Assembly (NCBI GenBank): GCA_023422635.1
Contig: JAFAGO010000029.1
Span: forward strand, 62,001-126,000
Direction: 5' to 3'
Origin: Bacteroidota bacterium
Lineage (GTDB): Bacteria; Bacteroidota; Bacteroidia; Flavobacteriales; Weeksellaceae
Length of the DNA stretch: 64,000 bases
Each line of letters begins with the position of its first letter. Positions within the stretch are counted from its first letter, which is position 1. A program made the translations under genes and the position numbers. Positions 41,909 to 49,399 of this stretch are shown one piece after another. Below the pieces are notes generated by a model that did not search any database, was not told the origin of the DNA, and saw only the letters and a list, made by a program, of their open reading frames with translations.

Positions 41909-43191
41909 TGCGCAGAACTTCCCTCAAAAATTTTACGTTAAAATATCTACTCCTTTACATTTTGCTCATCATTGCGGTTTGGGCAGGATTATTTTACGCA
42001 TACATTTTGGATGAAGTGTACGATAATGTGGATGATGGACTTAAAAATCAAAAAATATTTATTATTCGGGAAGCGTATTCGAACGAAGACATTTTAAAAA
42101 CTACTGAATTTGGCATTAATCAATTTAGAATTACACCGATTTCTCAAAATCAATTTTCAAAAAAAGATGTTTTGCAAAACGAGATGGTTTTCATGCCTTA
42201 CGATGATGAAATGGAACCCTACCGAATTTTAAAAACATGTTTCCTCGATCACTCTGGCAATCCATATCAGCTCGAAATCCGAACGTCAACGGTGGAAGAA
42301 GACGATTTACTGATCGATCTTGCGGTGGCTTTAATTGCGCTCTATATTTTACTGATGGTGAGCATTTACATCATTAATCAAATTGTTTTACGCAAAGCAT
42401 TTCTACCTTTTAAAAACATCATTAATCAACTGAAAAACTATCGATTTGGCGAAAAACATGATTTTAAAAATCCAGAAACAAACGTTGCTGAATTCCATAC
42501 ACTTTCCGAGGGAATTTCTCTGATGTTGAATGATAATCAAGAAACTTTTCTGCAGCAAAAAAGCTTTATCGAAAACGCGTCGCACGAACTAAAAACGCCA
42601 ATTGCCATTATCGGCAACAAACTCGATTGGATGATTGAAAACGAAAATCTTACCGAAGAGCAACTTCTACAATTGGTTGAAATTAAAAAAACTTCGAAAA
42701 GAATGTCCGATTTGGTGGGTTCACTTTTAATGCTTTCAAAAATTGAGAATCATCAATTTCAAGGAACTTCTTCAGTGAATGCAAACGAAATGATAAAGTC
42801 GATTTCCGATGAATTTCAAGAATGGATGGAATATAAGGAGTTGGATTTTCAAATAAAAGAATTTGGTATTTTCACCGTGAATATCAATGAAAATTTACTA
42901 AGAATTTTATTGAATAATCTGCTTTTAAATGCGATTAAGTATACTGAAAAAGAAGGAAATATTGAAGTTCAACTTTACGATAATAAAATCGAATTTTCAA
43001 ATACCGCCTCTGGTTCAATGTTGGATTCCACACTTATCTTCAATCGTTTTTATAAACATTCAAAAGACAATTCCTCCACAGGATTAGGTTTGGCTATTGC
43101 ACAGAGTATTATTAAAAATACCACATTAGAATTAGACTATTATTTCGCTGAAAATCGGCATCATTTTGTTTTGAAATCTTCAAATTCCTAA
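41908..43191 (+). CDS. Sensor histidine kinase
   Basis: The 427-residue inner membrane kinase has two transmembrane helices (about 12-32 and 137-158) enclosing a periplasmic sensor of about 105 residues. A HAMP-like linker follows. The HisKA domain has phosphoacceptor His226 (ASHELKTPIAII), and the HATPase domain has N-box LLNNLLLNAIKYTE (about 336) and G-box STGLGLAIAQSI (about 390). It is the cognate partner of the preceding regulator. The signal is unknown. Two secreted PepSY-like proteins follow in the same direction and may be regulon members or part of signal sensing. Confidence 0.94.
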   Translation: MRRTSLKNFTLKYLLLYILLIIAVWAGLFYAYILDEVYDNVDDGLKNQKIFIIREAYSNEDILKTTEFGINQFRITPISQNQFSKKDVLQNEMVFMPYDDEMEPYRILKTCFLDHSGNPYQLEIRTSTVEEDDLLIDLAVALIALYILLMVSIYIINQIVLRKAFLPFKNIINQLKNYRFGEKHDFKNPETNVAEFHTLSEGISLMLNDNQETFLQQKSFIENASHELKTPIAIIGNKLDWMIENENLTEEQLLQLVEIKKTSKRMSDLVGSLLMLSKIENHQFQGTSSVNANEMIKSISDEFQEWMEYKELDFQIKEFGIFTVNINENLLRILLNNLLLNAIKYTEKEGNIEVQLYDNKIEFSNTASGSMLDSTLIFNRFYKHSKDNSSTGLGLAIAQSIIKNTTLELDYYFAENRHHFVLKSSNS

Positions 43192-43243
43192 TTCTTTCCT
43201 AAATCACTTCATTTCTTTGTAATATAATTCAAAACATATAGAA

Positions 43244-43687
43244 ATGAAAAGTCTTTTAAAAATCTCATTAGCACTTTCTTTATTCGCAATCGGAGAAACG
43301 GCATACGGACAAGATAAAAATATAACCACAACGCAATTGCCTGCAAATACGCAGAATTTCCTCTCTAAAAATTTTGGAAAAAACGCAGTGAGTTACGCAC
43401 AAAGCAAATCTATTGCAGGAATTACAACGGAATACAAAGCGTATTTACAAAATGGAACAAAAGTAGAATTTGATCGTTCTGGAAATTGGAAGGAAATCGA
43501 AAATAAACAAACTGGTGTGGCATTTACAACTGTTCCAAAGAAGATTTCAAATTATGTAAAACAAAAATTCCCAAAAACATTTATTACGAAAATCGAAAGG
43601 GAACGATTTGGCTATAGTGTCAACATTTCAAATGGTTTGGAACTGGAATTTGATTCAAAACAAAACTTCAAAAGAATTGACGATTAA
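43244..43687 (+). CDS. Periplasmic PepSY-like protein
   Basis: The 147-residue secreted protein (signal ends ...TAYGQD) has two PepSY-like (BLIP-type) repeats: LPANTQNFLSKNFGKNAVSYAQ (key parts LPANTQNFL) with YKAYLQNGTKVEFDRSGNWKEIE, then VPKKISNYVKQKFPKTFITKIE with GLELEFDSKQNFKRID. The pattern helix followed by a G-x-x-V/L-E-F-D-x-x-G-x-W hairpin defines the family. Such proteins often follow two-component genes in flavobacteria. It starts 52 bp after the kinase gene. Confidence 0.85.
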   Translation: MKSLLKISLALSLFAIGETAYGQDKNITTTQLPANTQNFLSKNFGKNAVSYAQSKSIAGITTEYKAYLQNGTKVEFDRSGNWKEIENKQTGVAFTTVPKKISNYVKQKFPKTFITKIERERFGYSVNISNGLELEFDSKQNFKRIDD

Positions 43688-43708
43688 CCTTCTAAAATCA
43701 ATAGACCA

Positions 43709-44170
43709 ATGAAAAAAACAATAAAAATTATCGCGTTTACTGCAATTTCGGTGTTGACGTTAAGTGCATGTAATGATGACAACGATGAAACCGTAATTTC
43801 TGCAGACAATCTTCCCGCAGCAGCAAAATCATTTTTAAGTACCTATTTCACCAACGAAAGTGTGGTTAAAGTTGAAAAAAACGCACCTGGAGAAGCAGAT
43901 GGAACGTTGTACGAAGTCGATTTAACGAACGGTTACGAAGTGGACTTTACCGAACAAGGAAATTGGACAGATGTGAGTCAGGACGATGATACAAAAACCA
44001 TCCCAATTGGCTTTATTCCGGAAAAAATCGTTCAATACATCAGTACCAATTATCCAAATGCAGGAATCAATTCAATTGACACAGAAATTAATATTTATGA
44101 AGTTGAGTTGAACAATCAATTGGATTTATTTTTCGATCTTGAAGGAAATTTACTTCGCATCGATCCATAA
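43709..44170 (+). CDS. PepSY-like lipoprotein
   Basis: A 153-residue lipoprotein with lipid Cys21 (LSACNDDND), followed by Asp-rich residues suited to surface export. It repeats the architecture of the previous protein: LPAAAKSFLSTYF...YEVDLTNGYEVDFTEQGNWTDV (key parts LPAAAKSFL, VDFTEQGNW) and IPEKIVQYISTNYPNAGI...LDLFFDLEGNLLRID (key part IPEKIVQYI). The two genes look like a tandem duplication that diverged in localisation. The spacing of 21 bp and the shared terminator downstream indicate one transcript. Confidence 0.86.
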   Translation: MKKTIKIIAFTAISVLTLSACNDDNDETVISADNLPAAAKSFLSTYFTNESVVKVEKNAPGEADGTLYEVDLTNGYEVDFTEQGNWTDVSQDDDTKTIPIGFIPEKIVQYISTNYPNAGINSIDTEINIYEVELNNQLDLFFDLEGNLLRIDP

Positions 44171-44198
44171 AATGCTTATATTTTTTATCATAATTGAG

Positions 44199-44227
44199 AG
44201 AACCGGAATGCTTATTTCGGTTCTTTT
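44199..44227 (+). terminator. Terminator after the PepSY-like genes
   Basis: AGAACCGGAA (44199-44208) pairs with TTTCGGTTCT (44215-44224) through 10 bp (one wobble), followed by TTTT. Confidence 0.85.
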
Positions 44228-44271
44228 ATTTGCTGTAATTTTCGTATTTTTAGATATTAAAACCAGCAATT

Positions 44272-44928
44272 ATGAAAGCATTGGTATTAGGTGCCACAGG
44301 CGCAACGGGAAAAGATTTGGTAGAAAAACTTCTTGCAGATCCTGATTTTACAGAAGTTCATACTTTCGTTCGAAAAACGGTTGCCAATGAAAATAGTAAA
44401 TTGCACCAACACGTTGTGGATTTTGAACAACCGAATGAGTGGAAGAATTTGGTGAAAGGCGATGTGGCCTTTTCTTGCCTTGGAACAACTTTAAAAACTG
44501 CGGGAAGTAAAGAAGCGCAAAAGAAAGTAGATGTCGATTATCAGTATAATTTTGCAAAAATAGCCCGCGAAAATGGCGTTGAAGACTATATTTTAGTTTC
44601 AGCATATGGAGCCAATTCCAAATCTAAAATCTTTTATTCCAGGATGAAAGGCGAATTAGAAGACGAAGTGAAAAAATTACATTTCAATAAAATCACCATT
44701 TTTCAACCGGGAATGTTAGAACGGAAAAACACCCAAAGAACGGGAGAAGTTTTAGGCGGAAAAATCATCAAATTCGCCAACAAATTCGGAATGTTGGAAA
44801 GTCAAAAACCTTTACCTACAAGCGTTTTAGCACAAGCAATGATTAATTCTGCAAAAATAAAATCCAACGGATATTCTAAAATAAAGTTAGGAAGTATTTT
44901 CAGTTTCGCTGAAAAAGGTAAGATTTGA
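44272..44928 (+). CDS. NAD(P)-binding oxidoreductase (HTATIP2/YwnB-like SDR)
   Basis: The 218-residue atypical short-chain dehydrogenase fold has an N-terminal dinucleotide motif VLGATGATGKDLVEKL (5-20), FSCLGTTLKTAGSKEA (about 67-82) and ILVSAYGANSKSKIFYSRMKGELE (key parts LVSAYGAN, FYSRMKGE), which replaces the classical YxxxK. Relatives include mammalian HTATIP2/TIP30; the physiological substrate is unknown. It is a single gene between terminators. Confidence 0.88.
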   Translation: MKALVLGATGATGKDLVEKLLADPDFTEVHTFVRKTVANENSKLHQHVVDFEQPNEWKNLVKGDVAFSCLGTTLKTAGSKEAQKKVDVDYQYNFAKIARENGVEDYILVSAYGANSKSKIFYSRMKGELEDEVKKLHFNKITIFQPGMLERKNTQRTGEVLGGKIIKFANKFGMLESQKPLPTSVLAQAMINSAKIKSNGYSKIKLGSIFSFAEKGKI

Positions 44929-44934
44929 ATTTCT

Positions 44935-44969
44935 GAAGATGAATTTAAATTCTATTTAAATTCACCTTC
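44935..44969. terminator. Bidirectional hairpin between convergent genes
   Basis: GAAG(a)TGAATTTAAAT (44935-44950) pairs with ATTTAAATTCA(c)CTTC (44954-44969), with one mismatch and a 3-nt loop. It has no long T-run, but it is placed midway between the convergent ends. Confidence 0.65.
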
Positions 44970-44986
44970 ATCGATCTGTTAGAAAA

Positions 44987-45559
44987 CTATTTCAAATATT
45001 TAGTAATCGCTTCGTCAGTCGGTTTAGTTGTACTTACAAAACTATCGATCAGCTTTCCTTTATCATCAATTAAAAACTTGGTGAAATTCCATAAAATCGT
45101 AGTGTTTTTCACTCCGTTTAATTCCTTTTCGGTTAGAAATTTAAAAATCGGTGCGGTATCATCGCCTTTTACAGAAACCTTCGCTGCCATTGGAAAGGTA
45201 ACGCCATAATTTTTTTGGCAAAATTTACCAATTTCTTCATTGCTTCCGGGTTCTTGACCGCCAAAATTATTTGCAGGAAATCCCACAATCACCAACTGGT
45301 TTTTGTATTCTTCGTAGAGTTTTTCCAAATCTTCATATTGCGGAGTAAATCCACATTCTGAAGCGGTGTTTACAATTAGGATTTTTTTCCCTTTAAAATC
45401 AGCGAAATTAATTTCGCTTCCATCAAGCGCTTCTACTTTATAATCGTAAATATTTTTCCCCATAAGTTCTTTTGTTTTTGTTTTTGAAACTTCTGATTTT
45501 TGGGCACAATTTTGAAAAAAAGTAACCACAGATAATACTAATATAAAGAGCTTTTTCAT
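44987..45559 (-). CDS. Glutathione-peroxidase-family thiol peroxidase (lipoprotein)
   Basis: The 190-residue enzyme has a lipoprotein-like signal (FFQNC18AQ) and a GPx domain. The peroxidatic Cys69 is in NTASECGFTPQY (Cys, not selenocysteine), with VGFPANNFGGQEPGSNEEI and the WNFTKFLID motif providing the Gln and Trp of the catalytic site. Bacterial Cys-GPx enzymes usually use thioredoxin as reductant and detoxify lipid or organic peroxides. It follows a LolA-like gene after 3 bp and is likely co-transcribed with it. Confidence 0.92.
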   Translation of the reverse strand: MKKLFILVLSVVTFFQNCAQKSEVSKTKTKELMGKNIYDYKVEALDGSEINFADFKGKKILIVNTASECGFTPQYEDLEKLYEEYKNQLVIVGFPANNFGGQEPGSNEEIGKFCQKNYGVTFPMAAKVSVKGDDTAPIFKFLTEKELNGVKNTTILWNFTKFLIDDKGKLIDSFVSTTKPTDEAITKYLK

Positions 45560-45562
45560 GAT

Positions 45563-46225
45563 TTAAAATTTAAATGTATTGGCAGGAAATTCTTTATTCA
45601 CTTCAATTTTATTTACATTAATTACATAATCGCTTTCCTTTTTAGCGCTTGAACTTTCGATTCTGAACGGAAAATAAAGATTCCCCACTTTTTTATAATC
45701 GGAATAGTTCAAAACTTCATCTTTCTTCTCTTCTTTCACCAACATATAGGTTTTGGTATCGAAGTAATAATAATTCACATTTACATTTTTGGTAAGTTGC
45801 ACTTTATGGCAATAGTTATTCCCTACTTTTTCTTTGCCCAAATATTTTGCATCAAACCCTTTATTCTCCCAATCAATAAAATCGTTATCGAAACTTTCGG
45901 GCACGTAATTCGGATAAACTTGCAATTTATTCGCTGCGTAATTCATTGCATATCCTTTTTTACCATCAAAACCTTCAATAGCCATTTCTTTCTTGTTGAT
46001 TATAATAGAAGTTTTGGTGAGATTAGGCCTTTTTTGTAGAATTTTTATGGGGTATTCGTCATTAATTCCCAAGGTTACAACGCCTTGTAAAATTACAGAA
46101 TTTAGAAGTTTCCAATTGATGATTCCACCAGAAACCTCAATATTTTTATCAATTATTTCTTTAGCGGTTTGCGAAAAACAAAATGCAGAAAACAGAATAC
46201 AAACTACAAGAATGAGTCTTTTCAT
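45563..46225 (-). CDS. LolA-like periplasmic protein
   Basis: The 220-residue secreted protein (signal to ...AFCFSQT) begins its mature part with AKEIIDKNIEVSGGI. It has a beta-sheet pattern of the LolA/LolB-like half-barrel (outer membrane lipoprotein-sorting protein type): VTLGINDEYPIKILQKRPNLTKTSI, then YMLVKEEKKDEVLNYSDYKKVGNLYFPFRIE (key part YKKVGNLYFPFRIE). It is not a canonical LolA; this group is annotated variously and its ligand is unknown. A minus-strand TATCTTTG box lies 19 nt upstream of the start. Confidence 0.75.
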   Translation of the reverse strand: MKRLILVVCILFSAFCFSQTAKEIIDKNIEVSGGIINWKLLNSVILQGVVTLGINDEYPIKILQKRPNLTKTSIIINKKEMAIEGFDGKKGYAMNYAANKLQVYPNYVPESFDNDFIDWENKGFDAKYLGKEKVGNNYCHKVQLTKNVNVNYYYFDTKTYMLVKEEKKDEVLNYSDYKKVGNLYFPFRIESSSAKKESDYVINVNKIEVNKEFPANTFKF

Positions 46226-46289
46226 TTATAAATTTTAGGGATTTCAAAGATAAACTTTTTGAAAAAAGATTCCACTTTCTTAACATTTT

Positions 46290-47024
46290 TTAAGAGTGTT
46301 GCTTTAGAATTTCTCTGGCTTTTTCAAGATCTTCGGGAACATCAATTCCAACGCCAACAAATTGAGTTTCAACCATTCGAATTTTCATTCCGTATTCCAA
46401 ATAGCGAATGCATTCTATCTTTTCTGCAATTTCCAACGGTTTCATCGGAAGTCGAGCAAAAGCTAAAAGTGCATTTTTTCGAAACGCGTAAACGCCGATA
46501 TGTTTAAAGTGCGAAATTTCCACAGCAGTTTCACGCGGATACGGAATCACTGAACGACTAAAATAGAGCGCAAAACCATTATTATCGGTTATTACCTTTA
46601 CATTATTAGGATTTTCAATCTCTGCTTTTTCGGTGATTTTAATTTTTAAAGATGCCAAAGAAATTTCTTTATTAGGATCTTGCTGAAAAACATCAATTAA
46701 TTGCTGCAATGGTTCTTTCTTTAAAAAAGGTTCGTCGCCTTGCACATTAATCACAATATCGCAATCGATGTTTTGTACAGCTTCTGCAATTCGATCGCTT
46801 CCCGTTTCGTGATGGCCAGTCATCATTGCATTTCCATTAATGGACTGTATTTCTTTATAAATTATTTCCGAATCTGTAGCTACAAAAACTTCATCAAAAA
46901 GTCCCGTATCTACCACATTTTGATAGGTGGTTGCAATTACGGTTTTTTCTCCTAACTTTTGCATTAACTTACCAGGAAATCGACTGGCTTGATAGCGTGC
47001 GGGAATTACTGCGATAATTTTCAT
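46290..47024 (-). CDS. kdsB: CMP-KDO synthetase (3-deoxy-manno-octulosonate cytidylyltransferase)
   Basis: The 244-residue enzyme activates KDO with CTP for lipopolysaccharide inner-core synthesis. The nucleotide-binding start is VIPARYQASRFPGKLM (6-21). It continues with VVIATDSE-like VFVATDSEII, NVQGDEPFL (about 94-102) and HIGVYAFRKNALLAF. The length is normal (about 250). No other KDO gene is nearby. A terminator-type hairpin with its U-tract ends exactly at the kdsB ATG, an unusual arrangement. Confidence 0.96.
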   Translation of the reverse strand: MKIIAVIPARYQASRFPGKLMQKLGEKTVIATTYQNVVDTGLFDEVFVATDSEIIYKEIQSINGNAMMTGHHETGSDRIAEAVQNIDCDIVINVQGDEPFLKKEPLQQLIDVFQQDPNKEISLASLKIKITEKAEIENPNNVKVITDNNGFALYFSRSVIPYPRETAVEISHFKHIGVYAFRKNALLAFARLPMKPLEIAEKIECIRYLEYGMKIRMVETQFVGVGIDVPEDLEKAREILKQHS

Positions 47025-47027
47025 AAA

Positions 47028-47056
47028 AAATTGCCAAGAATTATACTCGGCAATTT
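47028..47056 (-). terminator. Hairpin with U-tract abutting the kdsB start codon
   Basis: AAATTGCC (47028-47035) pairs with GGCAATTT (47049-47056). On the minus strand the stem is followed by TTTTTT (47025-47030, overlapping the stem) and then directly by the kdsB ATG. It can terminate the upstream aminotransferase message; readthrough RNA would carry the kdsB start at the foot of the stem. Confidence 0.75.
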
Positions 47057-47122
47057 ATATGAAATTAAATTAAAATTCAAGTTCTATCTCCAGAATTTTA
47101 AGCAAATTAAACCCTGAAAATT

Positions 47123-48376
47123 TTATTGTAATCTTGCGAGTGCATTTTCTAATTTCGGGAGCATTATTTTAATTTCTTCAACAGAAAGTCCACCAACCGA
47201 TGCTCTAAACCAAGGTTCAGAAGAATCTGCACCAAAGGCAGAAAAAGGTACTAATGCTACTCCACCTTCTTTTATGAGATAAAATACAAGATCAGAAGAA
47301 TTTTCAATTGCAGAACCATCTTCAGCCTTTGTGCCTAAGTAATCCAATTTAATGGTTAAATAAAGTGCGCCCATCGGTTGAATGCTCTCTACTTTCAAGC
47401 CTTTTTCTTTCAAATCTTGAATTCCATGATGAAGAACTTCCAAGCTGTTTTCGAGTTTTGATTTAAAATCCTCTACAAAACTGTCGACATTCGTTTTATT
47501 ATCGTAAAATTTAGCGGTAGCTTCTTGTTCGGGTTTTGGAGCCCAAGCGCCAACGTGTGTTAAAAGCGCCTTCATTTTATCCATAATTACCGTTGGTCCA
47601 AATCCCCAACCTACTCGAACACCCGTTGCGGCAAGACATTTTGAAATTCCATCGATATAAATCGTGTACGGTTGCATTTCAGGGAAAAGAGAAACGGGAT
47701 TGTAATGTTCCGAACCAAAAGTGAGATTCGAATAAATTTGGTCGTACATTAAATACAACGGTTTTTCATCTTCACCTCTTTTCGAATTCTCTTCCAAAAT
47801 CAGCTCGCAAATTTCAGAAAGCTGTTCTTTACTGAACATTGTTCCTGTAGGATTTAAAGGCGAGCAAAGGCACACTAAAACAGCATCTTTTATATGCGGA
47901 CGAAGATCTTCTGCGGTGGGTAGAAAATTGGTTTCCACGCTTGCATTCACTTCAATAGCATTTGCAGAAGTTAAGTATGCGTAATGATTGTTGTTCCACG
48001 AAGGAATTGGATAAATTACCTTATCTCCTTCATCTACAATTGTTTTGTAAGTTGCATAAATTAATGGTCGCGATCCAGCGGTAATCAAAATATCGTTTGG
48101 TGAATAATCGAGATTCCAACGCGATTTTAAATCAGTAGAAACTGCTTTTCTTAAAGATAGAAGTCCGTTTGCTGGAGGATAATTGGTAAAATTATCATCA
48201 TACGCTTTTTTAATTTCCTCTTTCAGTAAATCCGGAATCGGATAAATACTTGCATTTAAATCACCAATTGTTAAGTTGGCAATTTCTGCTCCTTTTGCTT
48301 TCAAATCATTTACCTCGTTTCCTATTTTTACAATTTCGGAGCCTACGAGATGAGCGGCCAATTTTGATACTTTCAC
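47123..48376 (-). CDS. PLP-dependent class I/II aminotransferase
   Basis: This 417-residue fold-type I aminotransferase has NYPPANGLLSLRKAVS, DILITAGSRPLIYATYKTI, CSPLNPTGTMFSKEQ (the NPxG cofactor motif), YDQIYSNLTFG and the internal-aldimine lysine in IDGISKCLAATGVRVGWGFGP. It resembles aspartate aminotransferase family enzymes widely kept in flavobacteria; the amino acid specificity cannot be read safely. The upstream gap of 230 bp has a possible TACATTTG box at 48511-48518 and a palindrome AAGAATATTCTT (48451-48462), so its leader may be long. Confidence 0.9.
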   Translation of the reverse strand: MKVSKLAAHLVGSEIVKIGNEVNDLKAKGAEIANLTIGDLNASIYPIPDLLKEEIKKAYDDNFTNYPPANGLLSLRKAVSTDLKSRWNLDYSPNDILITAGSRPLIYATYKTIVDEGDKVIYPIPSWNNNHYAYLTSANAIEVNASVETNFLPTAEDLRPHIKDAVLVCLCSPLNPTGTMFSKEQLSEICELILEENSKRGEDEKPLYLMYDQIYSNLTFGSEHYNPVSLFPEMQPYTIYIDGISKCLAATGVRVGWGFGPTVIMDKMKALLTHVGAWAPKPEQEATAKFYDNKTNVDSFVEDFKSKLENSLEVLHHGIQDLKEKGLKVESIQPMGALYLTIKLDYLGTKAEDGSAIENSSDLVFYLIKEGGVALVPFSAFGADSSEPWFRASVGGLSVEEIKIMLPKLENALARLQ

Positions 48377-48557
48377 TTTTATTTCTATTTATTTTACAGT
48401 TTACAAAAAATTAGGATTTCCAGGATCACATACAAAATATCTTTTTTTTAAAGAATATTCTTATTGATTGATTATTATTTTTTAGAAGTAAGAAAACCTA
48501 CTAAACCTTACAAATGTACTGAAATTCTCGCTTTTTGTCGATTGGTAAAAATAAAAA

Positions 48558-48577
48558 TATCCGGAAAAATCCGGATA
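48558..48577 (-). terminator. ndk terminator
   Basis: An 8-bp stem TATCCGGA (48558-48565) with TCCGGATA (48570-48577) and an AAAA loop is followed on the minus strand by a T-run (48553-48557). Confidence 0.88.
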
Positions 48578-48606
48578 CTTTATACTATTTTTAACAAATG
48601 CAATTT

Positions 48607-49026
48607 CTAGAAGATTTCTCTTCCTGAAAAATGAAATTGAGCTTCAATTAATGCATTTTCATCAGAGTCTGAACCATGTACTGCATTTTCGCCAACGCTT
48701 CTTGCAAACATTTTACGGATTGTTCCTTCAGCAGCATTTTCTGGATTGGTCGCTCCAATTAAAGTTCTGAAATCTTCAACAGCATTATCTTTTTCAAGAA
48801 CTGCTGCTACAATTGGTCCTCTGCTCATAAATTCAACCAACTCTCCGTAGAACGGACGTTCTTTGTGAATTTCGTAAAATTTCTTTGCATCATCAAGCGT
48901 TAATTGTGTTAACTTCAATGCTTTAAATTTAAAACCAGCTTCTGCAATTTTGCCTAAAATAGCGCCAATGTGTCCATCTTCTACAGCATCTGGTTTAATC
49001 ATTGTAAAGGTGATATTACCTGACAT
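48607..49026 (-). CDS. ndk: Nucleoside diphosphate kinase
   Basis: The 139-residue enzyme equilibrates nucleoside di- and triphosphates. ITFTMIKPDAVEDGHIGAIL opens the fold. YGELVEFMSRGPIVAAVLE is the nucleotide site, and RKMFARSVGENAVHGSDSDENA contains the phosphorylated His in AVHGSDS. The length is standard. A minus-strand TAATTTTG (49049-49056) upstream is its probable -7 box. Confidence 0.97.
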   Translation of the reverse strand: MSGNITFTMIKPDAVEDGHIGAILGKIAEAGFKFKALKLTQLTLDDAKKFYEIHKERPFYGELVEFMSRGPIVAAVLEKDNAVEDFRTLIGATNPENAAEGTIRKMFARSVGENAVHGSDSDENALIEAQFHFSGREIF

Positions 49027-49067
49027 AAATAATGTTTTTTTAGTTGCGCAAAATTACTAAAAGTTTT

Positions 49068-49075
49068 TATATTTG
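49068..49075 (+). promoter_or_regulatory. Plus-strand -7 box in the ndk-rsgA gap
   Basis: TATATTTG with TTG (49044-49046) 21 nt upstream fits a housekeeping promoter pointing right, where no protein gene follows for several kilobases. Immediately after it an interrupted inverted repeat GTAC...GTAC (49075-49105, inner TCTCA/TGAGA) could be a hairpin or an activator site. Confidence 0.45.
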
Positions 49076-49116
49076 TACCGAAAATTCTCATTGAGATTTT
49101 AGTACGAAATAATTCT

Positions 49117-49133
49117 TTGGCACACTTGTTGCT
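49117..49133 (+). promoter_or_regulatory. Sigma-54 (RpoN) promoter, -24/-12
   Basis: TTGGCAC (49117-49123), 5 nt, TTGCT (49129-49133) matches the sigma-54 consensus TTGGCACG-N4-TTGCW at every conserved position, with the GG and GC doublets correctly spaced. CGAAAT and ATTTCG form an inverted pair around it. Transcription should begin near 49144. No enhancer-binding protein gene lies in the window. Confidence 0.65.
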
Positions 49134-49143
49134 AATACTATTT

Positions 49144-49212
49144 CGATTCTCATGTTTAATTTGAGTTTTCATGGTTATTAGTTTTTACCCGACTTCGGTC
49201 GGGTTTTTTTAT
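49144..49212 (+). ncRNA. Candidate sigma-54-dependent small RNA
   Basis: From the predicted start near 49144 to the terminator at 49187-49210 the RNA would be about 65-70 nt, or about 130 nt if made from the housekeeping-type box at 49068. It contains a possible 9-codon ORF (MFNLSFHGY) from 49150, weak evidence of coding. The 373-bp gap between ndk and rsgA has no other gene; the part after 49213 holds nothing I recognise. The family is unknown to me. Confidence 0.5.
49187..49210 (+). terminator. UUCG-tetraloop terminator
   Basis: ACCCGAC (49187-49193), loop TTCG, GTCGGGT (49198-49204), then TTTTTT. This is a very stable rightward terminator, although no rightward protein gene precedes it. 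Confidence 0.9.
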
Positions 49213-49399
49213 GTGTATATTTTGATTGGTAAAAACACAAGAATTTTTTTTTGAATACAGGAATCAGCACCATTTTGAAAGTTGCATACCATTTTCTCTT
49301 AAGCGTTTGTTTAGAAGTTTCTTTCCCTTTTTTCCAAATTAAAAAGTAAATATGTTTTTAAAGAAAAAGAATTAAAGTAAAAATGAAAAAAAATACACT

